Shown here piece by piece: positions 1 to 7,603 of a stretch of DNA of 42,388 bases (the first letter of the stretch is position 1; each line of letters begins with the position of its first letter). This DNA comes from Xylophilus sp. (GTDB lineage Bacteria > Pseudomonadota > Gammaproteobacteria > Burkholderiales > Burkholderiaceae_C): NCBI GenBank assembly GCA_009914555.1, contig WNDY01000040.1, positions 1-42,388 of the forward strand, written 5' to 3'. The position numbers and the translations under genes are program-made. The notes under the pieces are model-generated. The model saw nothing but the letters and a program-made list of their open reading frames with translations. It ran no database searches and was not told the origin of the DNA.

Positions 1-411
1 GACCTGTATTCGCGTAAGGTTGTGGGCTGGTCGATGTCTGAGCGCATGACGGCTACGCTGGTTTGCGACGCGCTGCGCATGGCGCTGTTTGCTCGCAATC
101 GGCCTCGGGGAGTGATCGTGCATACTGGCCGTGGTAGCCAATACTGCTCGCGCGAGCACCGCGCCCTGTTGGAGCAATACGCTTTGATCGCCAGCATGAG
201 TGCCAGAGGCAACTGCTACGACAACGCAGCAATGGAGAGTTGGAACCACAGTCTGAAGGTCGAGGCCATCCATGGTGAACACCTCGCCACACGGGAGCAG
301 GCCAAGGCTCATGTGTTTGACTACATTGAGGTTGACTACAATCGGATCCGGCTGCACTCGACCCTGGGCTACCTCAGCCCAGAGCAGTACGAGCTGGCCA
401 ATGTCGCTTAG
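1..411 (+). CDS. IS3-family transposase OrfB, C-terminal fragment with altered catalytic motif
   Basis: This is the integrase-like (rve) catalytic domain of an IS3-family OrfB, open at the window start in frame 1. The visible sequence begins [10 protein letters not shown] and ends at a TAG at 409-411. The third acidic residue of the DDE triad is present (NAAMESW). The motif that normally reads HSDRGSQY reads HTGRGSQY here, because codon GGC stands where GAC is expected, so the second catalytic Asp appears replaced by Gly. If real, this copy cannot catalyse its own transposition. The first Asp lies upstream of the window. Confidence 0.9.
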   Translation, partial: DLYSRKVVGWSMSERMTATLVCDALRMALFARNRPRGVIVHTGRGSQYCSREHRALLEQYALIASMSARGNCYDNAAMESWNHSLKVEAIHGEHLATREQAKAHVFDYIEVDYNRIRLHSTLGYLSPEQYELANVA

Positions 412-414
412 ATA

Positions 415-441
415 GGTGTCCGTAAATCAGGGGCAAGATCA
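415..441 (+). repeat. Right terminal inverted repeat of the left IS
   Basis: These 27 bases, read on the minus strand, begin TGATCTTGCCCC and end ACGGACACC. They match the left terminal repeat of the partial IS at 42073-42099 at about 24 of 27 positions. They lie just after the orfB stop, where an IS3-family right end should be. Confidence 0.8.
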
Positions 442-1232
442 TCTCGGTCGGCGCGCTGTTCATCGCCGGCTTCGTGCCGGGCCTGCTGATCGCCGCGGCC
501 ATGGCCTTCGTCAACTGGCGCGTCTGCCGCCGGCGCGACTACCGCTCGCGCGAGCCGCGCCCGTCGGGCCGCGAGATCCTGGTCAACAGCGTCAAGGCGA
601 TCCCGGCGCTGATGCTCATCGTCATCATCCTGGTGGGCATCCGCTTCGGCATCTTCACGCCGACCGAGGCCTCGGTCGTGGCCGTGTTCTACGCGCTGGT
701 CTGCGGCAAGTGGGTCTACCGCACGCTCGAATGGAAGGCGCTGCCGCACATCGCGGCGCGCTCGGCCCTGCTGACGGCCTCGGTGCTGTTCGTGGTGGCC
801 GCCTCGGCCGCGTTCGCCTGGGTGCTGACCATCGACGGCGTGCCGCAGAAGCTGGCCGAAACGATCGTGGGCTGGAACCTGTCGCCCACCGTCTTCCTCA
901 TCGCGGTCAACGTGTTGCTGCTGCTGTTCGGCATCTTCATGGAGCCGCTGCCCGGCGTGATGATCCTGGTGCCGATCCTCGCGCCGATCTCGGCCGCGCT
1001 GGGTATCGATCCGATCCACTTCGCGATGGTGGTGATCGTCAACCTCACGCTCGGCATGATCACGCCGCCGGTGGGCGGGCTGCTGTTCGTGACCACGGTC
1101 GCGACCAAGGTGCCGCTGACGGCGCTGACCAAGGAACTGCCGCCGTTCCTGGTCGCGCACTTCGTCGTGCTGATGGCGCTGACCTTCGTGCCGGCGATTT
1201 CGACCTGGTTGCCGCACGTGCTGGGGTTCTAG
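442..1232 (+). pseudogene. dctM: TRAP transporter large permease (DctM), truncated by IS
   Basis: This is the C-terminal part of a TRAP-type dicarboxylate/organic-acid transporter large membrane subunit. About 263 residues remain of a usual 425 or so. The frame runs directly out of the IS end (SVGALFIAGFVPGLL) to TAG at 1230-1232. Several hydrophobic segments are visible, and the family signature near the C-terminus is clear (EPLPGVMILVPILAPI, then LGMITPPVGGLLF). The N-terminal third, any dctQ and the promoter were on the other side of the IS, so the transporter is presumably inactive. The orphan TRAP substrate-binding gene at 21902 is too far away to be assumed a partner. Confidence 0.85.
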
Positions 1233-1234
1233 TT

Positions 1235-1295
1235 GATACTCCTGTGGTGGGCGGCCCGAGGCCGGCGGACTGCGCCGGCCTGAAGGTCATACCCC
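1235..1295 (-). repeat. 61-bp intergenic element, copy 1
   Basis: Read on the minus strand it starts GGGGTATGACC and ends GGAGTATC. The two heptamers start 53 bp apart. Between them is an 8-bp stem hairpin (GGCCGGCG / CGCCGGCC). The element fills the gap between the convergent dctM fragment and yceH. The yceH stop codon lies inside its first ten bases. It belongs to the family at 6099, 21619, 22991 and 30209. Confidence 0.65.
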
Positions 1296-1982
1296 TTGAT
1301 TATCGAGAGATGCCGCGGGCGCGGGCAGGCCCAGCTCGCTGCACACCCGCTCCAGCGCCGCACGCAGCGCAGCGACCTCGCCCTCCAGCGCAACCACCCG
1401 CGCCTGCAGGGCCGGCGCGGATCCGGCAGCGGCCCCGGATGCGGCGGAGACCGTGTCCGCTTCGGCCGTCCCATCGACCGGGCCGGCCAGCAGATGGGCC
1501 CAGCGGTGCTCGCGCGCGCCCGGCAGGCGCGGCAGCCGCACCACCAGCGGGCCGCCTTTTTCCTCCGAGCGCTCGGCCAGTTCGTCGAGGAAGGCCTCGA
1601 CCGACGAGATGTCGGCAAAGCGGTGCCAGCGCTCGGTGTTGATGCGCAGTTCGCCGGCGGTCTGCGGGCCGCGCAGCATCAGCAGTCCGAGGAGGGCGGC
1701 CGACTGGTCCGGCACGCCGATGGCGCGCTGGAAGTTGTGCTCCCAGCGCGCCACCCGGCCGCCGCTGGATTCGACCGCCAGCGACAGGTGGCGCAGTTCG
1801 TCCAGCGCCTTCTGCACCTGGGCCTCGGCAAGGGTCAGGATGGGGTCGCGGCTGGTCTTCTGGTTGCAGCCCGACAGCAGGGCGTTGAGCGACAGCGGAT
1901 AGCTGTCGGGCACGGTGCGGGCTTTGTCCATCAGCGTCGCGAGGACGCGGACTTCCACGGGGTCAAGAGGGCGGAGGGGCAT
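1287..1982 (-). CDS. yceH: YceH/UPF0502 (DUF480) family protein
   Basis: The 231-residue product matches the DUF480/UPF0502 (YceH) family, which has about 215 residues and a pair of winged-helix-like domains of unknown function. The start was chosen at [17 protein letters not shown] because the family N-terminus, including a [16 protein letters not shown] motif, begins there; the upstream open frame is Arg/Ser-rich shadow. The C-terminal part has an Ala/Gly-rich linker and a short predicted coiled coil (about residues 195-222), typical of the family. Its last codons and stop lie in a 61-bp intergenic repeat. It is divergent from purN with only 20 bp between the two start codons, so each promoter must lie in or against the other gene. 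Confidence 0.85.
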   Translation of the reverse strand: MPLRPLDPVEVRVLATLMDKARTVPDSYPLSLNALLSGCNQKTSRDPILTLAEAQVQKALDELRHLSLAVESSGGRVARWEHNFQRAIGVPDQSAALLGLLMLRGPQTAGELRINTERWHRFADISSVEAFLDELAERSEEKGGPLVVRLPRLPGAREHRWAHLLAGPVDGTAEADTVSAASGAAAGSAPALQARVVALEGEVAALRAALERVCSELGLPAPAASLDNQGV

Positions 1983-2002
1983 GGATGAGACAATTCGGCG
2001 CA

Positions 2003-2584
2003 ATGAAGAACATCGTGATTCTGATCTCGGGAGGCGGCTCCAACATGGCGGCGATCGTGCGCACCGCCGCCGCCGAGAACTGGAAGGAGCGCTACGGCGC
2101 ACGCGTGGCGGCCGTGGTGAGCAACAAGGCCGACGCGGGAGGATTGCAGTTTGCACGCGACCACGGCATCGCGGCCGAGTCGCTGGACCACAAGGCGTTC
2201 GCCGATCGGGAGAGCTTCGACGCGGCCCTGGCCGCGCGCATCGACGGTTACGAGCCTGCGCTGGTCGTGCTGGCGGGTTTCATGCGCATCCTGACCCCGG
2301 GTTTCGTCGCCCGCTACGAGCGCCGGCTGGTCAACATCCATCCTTCGCTGCTGCCAGCGTTCCCGGGCCTGCGCACCCACCAGCGCGCCATCGACGCCGG
2401 CTGCAAGTTCGCGGGCGCCACGGTGCACCGCGTGACGCAGGAGTTGGACGTGGGTCCGATCCTGGACCAAGCCGTGGTGCCGGTGCTGCCGGGCGACACG
2501 GCCCAGGACCTCGCGGCCCGGGTGCTGGTGCAGGAGCACCGCATCTATCCGGCCGTGGTGCGCGCCCTCATCTCGGCACGCTGA
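2003..2584 (+). CDS. purN: Phosphoribosylglycinamide formyltransferase PurN
   Basis: PurN transfers a formyl group from 10-formyltetrahydrofolate to glycinamide ribonucleotide, the third step of de novo purine synthesis, in the cytoplasm. The 193-residue protein shows the N-terminal substrate-binding loop ISGGGSNM, the catalytic Asn and His in [11 protein letters not shown], and the catalytic Asp in ELDVGPIL. Length is normal for the family. The start at 2003 (MKNIVIL) fits the family better than ATG 1985. There is no Shine-Dalgarno sequence. Instead GACAAT ends 8 nt before the ATG, so the mRNA may be leaderless. The stop lies 12 bp from the stop of the convergent membrane-protein gene. Confidence 0.93.
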   Translation: MKNIVILISGGGSNMAAIVRTAAAENWKERYGARVAAVVSNKADAGGLQFARDHGIAAESLDHKAFADRESFDAALAARIDGYEPALVVLAGFMRILTPGFVARYERRLVNIHPSLLPAFPGLRTHQRAIDAGCKFAGATVHRVTQELDVGPILDQAVVPVLPGDTAQDLAARVLVQEHRIYPAVVRALISAR

Positions 2585-2596
2585 GCATCTTTCTTA

Positions 2597-3151
2597 TTAC
2601 AGGGTTCGGACGACCGAACCGCCACTGTCTTCCAGCACATCGCGCGCCAGCGTGGCCTGGTGGCCGTCGAGCGCATGGACCACGACTGCCCACTTCTGCG
2701 CGCGCAGGCCCTGGCGCACCGTGCTGATCAGGCGTACATGGTCCGGCCGCAGCGTGACCAGCCCGCCCACCAGCAGGCCGAACGCGATGGCGAAGCCCAC
2801 GATCGCGATCAGCGACAGGAAGGGGCTGGCGATCACCATCGGTTGGCCGTTCTGGAACAGCCACATGTAGAGCAGCATGCCGGCCACGGCACCGGCCAGG
2901 CCGGCGACCATGTGGGCGCGGATCAGCGTCTGGAAGATGCCGCCGTCCTCGGGCTCCATCTGCCGCCCCAGCCATTCGCCGCGCCAGGAGCGCGCGTCCT
3001 GCGGTCCCAGCACCCGCACCTGCCCGGGCTGCATGCCGGGCAGGCCACGCGCGCGGCGGGCCGTGGCCAGCGCGTCGCTTTCCTGCGGGTACAAGCCAGC
3101 GACCTTGGTGAGCGACTGCTCCCCGAACATTCCTTGCAGCATGTGATCCAT
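2597..3151 (-). CDS. Hypothetical membrane protein with two transmembrane segments
   Basis: I do not recognise a named family. The 184-residue product starts MDHMLQGMFGEQ, preceded by a good ribosome binding site (AGGAG, 6 nt spacing). There are two clear hydrophobic segments at about residues 80-99 and 110-134, with a polar N-terminal domain of about 75 residues and a C-terminal domain of about 50 residues. Both soluble parts have alternating hydrophobic strands and helices reminiscent of small ferredoxin-like folds in stress-related membrane proteins; this is a weak structural guess. It is transcribed alone, convergent with purN, and about 145 bp separate its start from the end of the EF-hand gene, which has the same direction. 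Confidence 0.7.
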   Translation of the reverse strand: MDHMLQGMFGEQSLTKVAGLYPQESDALATARRARGLPGMQPGQVRVLGPQDARSWRGEWLGRQMEPEDGGIFQTLIRAHMVAGLAGAVAGMLLYMWLFQNGQPMVIASPFLSLIAIVGFAIAFGLLVGGLVTLRPDHVRLISTVRQGLRAQKWAVVVHALDGHQATLARDVLEDSGGSVVRTL

Positions 3152-3296
3152 CGTTGCGCTCCTTGGCTCTCCCCGGCAGCGCGCAGCCGCCGAGTGTGTG
3201 GACGCCAACTTACGCCGGTCTTGTGCGGCAATGCTGTAGGACGGAAGCAATGCCGCCCTGGGGCCAACGTCCTATGGGAGCGCCGGAAACGCGGTC

Positions 3297-3959
3297 TCAG
3301 ACGCCCTGGTTGACGCTGCCGCCCAGGGCGCGCTGCTCCCAAGAAGCGCCGCTGCCGGCCACCTGGTCGTAATGGCGGCGGGCCTCCGCAGCTTGGCGCG
3401 TGCGGGTGTCGACGGCCGCAGCGGCGCCGCCGTCGTTGCCGGCCACGGCCTGGCTCAGGGCATCGGCGAAGTCCTGGGCCTCGTCGCTGCTCAGGCTGCC
3501 GTCGCCGTTGCCGTCGATGGCGTCGAAGATCTGTAGCAGCGGGTCGGTGGCGGCCGTGGTGTCGTCCGTTGTCGCGTCGGCCGTAAGTTCGGACGCGCTC
3601 AGCGCGCCGCCGCCGTCCTGGTCGAGCGCCGCGAGGACGTCGGCCGCCGCGGTACCGGTGTCCTCGGCGAACTGGTCGAGCAGCGTCGACAGGCCGTCGC
3701 TGCCGACGCCATCGGTGTCGAGCCGAGCGAACAGGTCATCGTCCTCGTCGCTGCGGCCGGCGGCGAAGTCCAGCGTGGAAGGGGGCGGCGGCGACGGCAG
3801 GTGCTGCACCTCGGCGGACGTGCTGTCGGTATCGGCGCCGTCGACCTCGTGCGCCTCGTTCTGGACGAAGGGCGGTTGCCGCACGCTGCGGGAGGGCTGC
3901 TGCGCGCCAGCGGTCTGCCAGACGGCGGTGCTGCCGCTGAGGGCGCTGATGGAGCTCAT
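3297..3959 (-). CDS. EF-hand calcium-binding protein
   Basis: The 220-residue acidic protein has two canonical 12-residue EF-hand loops, DQDGGGALSASE (113-124) and DGNGDGSLSSDE (149-160). A weaker third loop, DTDGVGSDGLST (81-92), lacks the Glu at position 12. It probably binds Ca2+. There is no signal peptide. The N-terminus MSSISALSGSTAVW is Ser-rich and resembles that of the Ala-rich protein at 8211-8756. EF-hand proteins with this sort of start occur in plant- and soil-associated Burkholderiales and xanthomonads (from memory), and some such proteins are secreted, but no secretion genes are in this window. It is divergent from the response regulator at 4194 across an AT-rich regulatory gap. 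Confidence 0.8.
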   Translation of the reverse strand: MSSISALSGSTAVWQTAGAQQPSRSVRQPPFVQNEAHEVDGADTDSTSAEVQHLPSPPPPSTLDFAAGRSDEDDDLFARLDTDGVGSDGLSTLLDQFAEDTGTAAADVLAALDQDGGGALSASELTADATTDDTTAATDPLLQIFDAIDGNGDGSLSSDEAQDFADALSQAVAGNDGGAAAAVDTRTRQAAEARRHYDQVAGSGASWEQRALGGSVNQGV

Positions 3960-4086
3960 CGGAGGATTCCTCGGCGGAGAGAGGGAAGGGTCCAGGCACC
4001 GCCGCTCCGCCGGGCCGGCGCGGTGCACGGGCGCCGATTGTCGGCGGGCCGGAGTGGGGCATGGTGTCCCGCTCGTAACAGTATGG

Positions 4087-4124
4087 ACGGCAAATATCGT
4101 ATATTTATCCCATATACGGCAGAT
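4087..4124. promoter_or_regulatory. Paired direct repeats in the EF-hand / response-regulator divergent gap
   Basis: The gap 3960-4193 contains an unusually AT-rich stretch. Two direct repeats ACGGCARAT start at 4087 and 4116, 29 bp (nearly three helical turns) apart. Nested with them is the inverted repeat CGTATA (4098) / TATACG (4113). OmpR-family regulators commonly bind tandem direct repeats, so this is a candidate operator for autoregulation and for control of the EF-hand gene. The operator role is inferred from layout only. Confidence 0.4.
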
Positions 4125-4193
4125 TTGTATCCACTTTTGGGGAATATGCTGGCGTCAGGCGCCGCCCATGACGCGCCGCCGGATTCTCTGCCC

Positions 4194-4928
4194 ATGTCTA
4201 CTTCTTCCCATATCGCCGTCATCGACGACGACCACGAGATCACGTCGCTGCTCTGCGACTACCTCGGCCGCTTTGGCTTCACCGCGCATGCCGCGTCCGA
4301 CGGCGCCGGCATGGACGCGCTGCTGGCCACCCACCCGATCGACCTGCTGGTGCTCGACGTGATGCTGCCCGGCCGCGACGGCCTGGCGCTGGCGCGCGAG
4401 GTGCGCAACCGTTCGCGCCTGCCGATCATCATGCTGACCGCGCGCTCCAACCCCTATGACCGCGTGCTGGGCCTGGAACTGGGCGCCGACGACTACATGG
4501 GCAAACCCTTCGAGCCGCGCGAACTGGTCGCGCGCATCCAGACCGTGCTGCGCCGCACCGCGGGCGACGCGAGCCAGCCCGACCCGGCCAGCGACGTGGT
4601 CCGCTTCGACGGCTGGGAACTGCACCGGCAAACCCGCTTCCTCACCTCGCCCGACGGCGTGGCCGTGCCGCTGTCGAATGCGGAGTTCCGGCTGCTCTGC
4701 ACCTTCCTCAGCACGCCGCGCCGGCTGTTCAGCCGCGACCAGCTGATGGAGCAGGCGCGCGGCCGCTCGATGGAAGCCTTCGAGCGCAGCATCGACCTGC
4801 TGGTCTCGCGCCTGCGCCACAAGCTGCGCGACGACCCGCGCGACCCGGCCATGATCAAGACGGTGCGCGGCGCGGGTTATCTCTTCAATGCCCGGTCGGT
4901 ACAAGGCCAGGCCGCATGGAGGAACTGA
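4194..4928 (+). CDS. OmpR/PhoB-family response regulator
   Basis: The 244-residue two-domain regulator has a receiver domain (about 5-120) with the acidic pocket IDDDHE, phospho-acceptor Asp55 in VLDVMLPG, and the conserved Lys104 in YMGKPF. A winged-helix DNA-binding domain follows (about 140-235, ending KTVRGAGYLF). It would be phosphorylated by the histidine kinase at 5085 and act as a transcription factor. The start MSTSSHIAVIDDD was chosen because the receiver begins directly after it. An in-frame ATG sixteen codons upstream is less likely. An AT-rich promoter region with direct repeats lies just upstream. A 156-bp repeat-like spacer separates it from its kinase, unlike the usual overlap. 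Confidence 0.92.
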   Translation: MSTSSHIAVIDDDHEITSLLCDYLGRFGFTAHAASDGAGMDALLATHPIDLLVLDVMLPGRDGLALAREVRNRSRLPIIMLTARSNPYDRVLGLELGADDYMGKPFEPRELVARIQTVLRRTAGDASQPDPASDVVRFDGWELHRQTRFLTSPDGVAVPLSNAEFRLLCTFLSTPRRLFSRDQLMEQARGRSMEAFERSIDLLVSRLRHKLRDDPRDPAMIKTVRGAGYLFNARSVQGQAAWRN

Positions 4929-5084
4929 AGCGCCTCCCCCCGAGCCGCTGTGCGGCTCCCCCTTCTCTCTGCGCACTTCGCGCTCCGGGAAGGGGGGCGA
5001 CGCCGGTGCCGCGGGGCGGCCCTTGCACGGCGTCCGCTGGTCCTGGGCTGTGCCAGCTGCGAAGGCCGCAGGCGGTGGCGGGCG
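4929..5084. repeat. Intergenic hairpin-rich repeat between response regulator and kinase
   Basis: This non-coding spacer lies inside a presumed two-gene operon. It contains a long inverted repeat (CCCCCTTC near 4955 paired with GAAGGGGG near 4992) and blocks such as GGGCGACGCC that resemble the dispersed intergenic repeats I remember from Comamonadaceae genomes. The resemblance is from memory and was not searched. It could attenuate kinase expression or mark an old insertion. Confidence 0.45.
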
Positions 5085-6098
5085 ATGAGGGATAGGCTTC
5101 GGGCACGGTTTCATCGCCTGCTGCCGCGCACGCTGTTCGGGCGGCTCGCGCTGCTGCTGTTCGTCACCGCGGTGGTCAGCCACGCGGGCGCGATCGCACT
5201 CATGGTCGAGCTGCGGCCTCAGGGCGGGCCGCCGGGGCCGTCGACCTCCACATTGGTGCTCGACATCGCCGTGCGGCTGCTGGCCTTCCTGCTTGCGGCC
5301 TGGATCGGCGCGCGCTGGCTGGCGCGGCCGGTGCGCCGGCTGGCGGCGCAGGCGCGCGCGCTGGGCCGCGACATCCACCGCCCGCCGCTGCCCGAGACCG
5401 GCGGCACGGTCGAGTCGCGCGAGGCGGCCCGGGTGTTCAACCAGATGCAGGCCCGCATCCGCCAGCAGCTGGCCGAGCGCGACCGCTTCGTCGCCGCCGT
5501 GTCGCACGACCTGCGCACGCCGCTGACCCGGCTGCGCCTGCGGGCCGAGACCCTGGAGGACGAGCGCGAGCGCGCCGCCTTCAGCCGCGACATCGCCGAG
5601 ATGGACGACATGATCCGCCTCACGCTCGACTACCTGCGCGGCGCCGCCGACGGCGAGCAACCGGTGCCGGTGGACCTGGCCGCGCTGGCGCAGACCGTGG
5701 CGGACGACCGGTCCTGCGAGGGGGCCGCGGTGCAGGTGCAGGGGCACGCGGCGCCGCTGGCGGTGCGGCCGTCGGCGCTGCGGCGCTGCATCGAGAACCT
5801 GGTCGGCAATGCGCTGCGCTATGCCGGCGGCGCGGTCGAGATTCATATCGCGGATGCGCCGGACGCCGTGCGCATCGCCGTGACCGACCGCGGCCCCGGT
5901 CTGCCGCCCGACGAGCTGGAGCGGGTGCTGGAGCCGTTCTACCGGCTCGAAGCGTCACGCAACCGCGATTCCGGCGGCGCAGGCCTGGGCCTGTCGATCG
6001 CCAGCGAGATCGCCGCGCGCCACGGCGGCCGGCTGCTGCTGCGCAACCGCGGGGGCGGCGGGCTGGAGGCCATCATCGAGCTGCCGCGCAGTATCTGA
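5085..6098 (+). CDS. EnvZ-type sensor histidine kinase
   Basis: The 337-residue membrane kinase has two transmembrane segments (about 18-41 and 57-79) with only about 15 residues between them outside the membrane, so there is no sizeable periplasmic sensor domain. A HAMP-like region (about 80-130) follows. Next come the H-box FVAAVSHDLRTPLTRL with phospho-acceptor His141, the N-box CIENLVGNALRYA, the G1 motif DRGPGLPP and the G2 motif GAGLGLSIA. It autophosphorylates and should pass phosphate to the regulator at 4194. The start at 5085 was chosen because the first transmembrane segment follows it; the upstream open frame is repeat sequence. A short sensing loop suggests membrane or intramembrane stimuli (inference). 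Confidence 0.92.
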   Translation: MRDRLRARFHRLLPRTLFGRLALLLFVTAVVSHAGAIALMVELRPQGGPPGPSTSTLVLDIAVRLLAFLLAAWIGARWLARPVRRLAAQARALGRDIHRPPLPETGGTVESREAARVFNQMQARIRQQLAERDRFVAAVSHDLRTPLTRLRLRAETLEDERERAAFSRDIAEMDDMIRLTLDYLRGAADGEQPVPVDLAALAQTVADDRSCEGAAVQVQGHAAPLAVRPSALRRCIENLVGNALRYAGGAVEIHIADAPDAVRIAVTDRGPGLPPDELERVLEPFYRLEASRNRDSGGAGLGLSIASEIAARHGGRLLLRNRGGGGLEAIIELPRSI

Positions 6099-6159
6099 GG
6101 GGTATATGCCTGTAGCGCGCGAATGCCGGGCGCATGGGAAGGTTGGCTACGGGAGTATT
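6099..6159 (+). repeat. 61-bp intergenic element, copy 2
   Basis: It starts GGGGTATATGCC immediately after the kinase TGA and ends GGAGTATT. The heptamer starts are 53 bp apart, with a GCGC core at positions 17-20 as in the other copies. It fills the convergent gap between the kinase and the chalcone-isomerase-like gene. Confidence 0.65.
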
Positions 6160-6167
6160 CTGGAATC

Positions 6168-6752
6168 TCAGAGCCGGGCCTGCCCCAGCAGCACCGGCTT
6201 GAGCGCCGGGTCGGTCGGCTTTTCGCCGAGCCAGATGTTGAGCAGCGCGTTGTAGAAGGCCAGGTCGCCCATAGGGCGGGCCAGCGGCTTGCGGTTGAGT
6301 TCGACCACTGTGCCGGTGCCCGGGATCCAGTCCAGCGTCAGCAGGTCGCCGCGGCGCAGGCCCCTGGCGCGCGAGGCGATGGTGCGGCCCAGCTGCGCCA
6401 GCTGCGCGGCGATGGCCGGCTCCGCCGTGTCGTCGCCGTCGAGGATGGCCTCCTCGAACTCCTCGGCCGTCACGTCGCGCAGCAGGGTGATGAAGAGCCG
6501 CCGCGGCCCGTCGGTCGCGAGCACCGCCTCGGTCGTGCGCCGGCGGTCCGGCAGATACAGGCCGATGGCATAGACCTTGAACACCAGCCGAAAGCCGATG
6601 CCCGCGCCGTTGAGCGTGAGCTGGCGGCCGGCCAACTGCACCGAGTCCTCGAGTTCCACGCCGCCGACGTTGGCGGCCTGCGATGCGCCCGGAGCGGCTG
6701 CTGCGATGCACGACGCCACGGCCAGCGCCGCGCTCTGGAGGGGAGTGATCAT
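6168..6752 (-). CDS. Chalcone-isomerase-like periplasmic protein
   Basis: The 194-residue product has a signal peptide (MITPLQSAALAVASCIAAAA...ASQA, cleavage near residue 27) and the bacterial chalcone-isomerase-like fold signature. GVELEDSVQLAGRQLTLNG is followed by FRLVFKVYAIGLYLP and a C-terminal FYNALLNIWLGEKP motif. The bacterial members are generally thought not to isomerise chalcones; a fatty-acid or lipid-binding role is usually proposed, and their function is unsettled. The start is set at ATG 6752 with ribosome binding site AGGAGAAAGCA. It is the last gene of a minus-strand run that includes flgH, the broken lipoprotein and the Ala-rich gene, and may share their transcript. Confidence 0.8.
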   Translation of the reverse strand: MITPLQSAALAVASCIAAAAPGASQAANVGGVELEDSVQLAGRQLTLNGAGIGFRLVFKVYAIGLYLPDRRRTTEAVLATDGPRRLFITLLRDVTAEEFEEAILDGDDTAEPAIAAQLAQLGRTIASRARGLRRGDLLTLDWIPGTGTVVELNRKPLARPMGDLAFYNALLNIWLGEKPTDPALKPVLLGQARL

Positions 6753-6816
6753 TGCTTTCTCCTGGGGTGACAAAGAAAAAGAAAAGACGGCTGGTGCAGG
6801 CAGCGGCGCGGCCGCG

Positions 6817-7527
6817 CTACCAGATCGCCATGCTGCTGGTCAGCACGCGCTGCAGCCAGGTGCGGCGGCCGGCCTCGGAAACGTCGCCGCGGCCGGCGAT
6901 CTCGAAGCGCGCGTTGACCACGTCGGCCGAGGCCACGGTGTTGTTGAGCTTGAGGTCCTGCGGATCGACCACGCCCGAGAAGCGCAGCAGCTTGACATCG
7001 CCGTTCATCGAGATGCTGCGTTCACCGGCGACGACGAGGTTGCCGTTGGCCAGCACGTTGATGACCGAGGCGGCCATGGTCCCGGTGAAGCTGCTGGAGT
7101 TGGACGAGGAGCCGTCGCCGTTGAACGAATCGCTGCCCGAGGCCGACGCGTCCAGGTTCAGCAGCTTGTGCAGGAAGCTCACGTCGCTGGAGCCGCCCGG
7201 CCCCTTGGCGACCATGGTGTTCTTGCGGCTGGCGTCGGTCTTGGCCTTGTTGGTCGCGCTCATGGACTCGGATATCTCCACCTTGAGCGCATCGCCCACG
7301 GCCAGCGGCTTGCGCCGGCCGGTGAAGGCACTGTTGAAGGTGGCGGCCTGGTAGATGCCGCCGGTGGCCACGCGCTCGATGGCTGCCGGGCGCGGCAGCG
7401 GCATGGCGCCGACCGGCCCGGTCACGAGGCTGTCGCTGGCGCAGCCGGCCAGCAGCGGCACCAGCACGGCGCTGGCCGCGGCGAGCAGCGGGGCGGAAAA
7501 GGTGGCGGGCGCGTCGGGTCTGCGCAT
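6817..7527 (-). CDS. flgH: Flagellar L-ring protein FlgH-like lipoprotein, stand-alone
   Basis: FlgH forms the outer-membrane L-ring bushing of the flagellar rod. The 236-residue product has a lipoprotein signal with lipobox LLAGC (Cys29), the FlgH core (AVGDALKVEISES, then a Ser/Gly-rich linker at about 125-145) and the C-terminal signature LLRFSGVVDP...WLQRVLTSSM. A good AGGAG site precedes the start. No flgG, flgI or other flagellar gene is adjacent. Its neighbours are a chalcone-isomerase-like protein and a lipoprotein, so this is either a second or displaced flgH or a paralogue used elsewhere. The assignment to the FlgH family is firm; a flagellar role is uncertain. Confidence 0.85.
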   Translation of the reverse strand: MRRPDAPATFSAPLLAAASAVLVPLLAGCASDSLVTGPVGAMPLPRPAAIERVATGGIYQAATFNSAFTGRRKPLAVGDALKVEISESMSATNKAKTDASRKNTMVAKGPGGSSDVSFLHKLLNLDASASGSDSFNGDGSSSNSSSFTGTMAASVINVLANGNLVVAGERSISMNGDVKLLRFSGVVDPQDLKLNNTVASADVVNARFEIAGRGDVSEAGRRTWLQRVLTSSMAIW

Positions 7528-7603
7528 GGTGGATGCTCCTGCGGTGAAGAAATACGGAAAGAAAATGGGGAGGTTGCTGCCGATAACCGAAAGACGCCCG
7601 GGA

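Larger units (their letters stand above)
1..441 (+). mobile_element. IS3-family insertion sequence, 3' part (cut by window edge)
   Basis: This is the right-hand part of an IS3-family element. It contains the C-terminal half of orfB followed by a terminal inverted repeat ending in TCA at 439-441. The same kind of terminal repeat, in the opposite orientation, starts the partial IS at 42073, so both window ends probably lie in copies of one IS family. The element interrupts dctM, whose reading frame resumes directly after base 441. The 5' half, including orfA and the left repeat, is outside the window, so the target duplication cannot be checked. Confidence 0.85.

Noticed and set aside
4155..5846. 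A 563-codon open frame antisense to the two-component system
   Set aside because: Composition is typical shadow (Arg, His, Gln-rich), with no domain pattern. The plus-strand genes are unambiguous.
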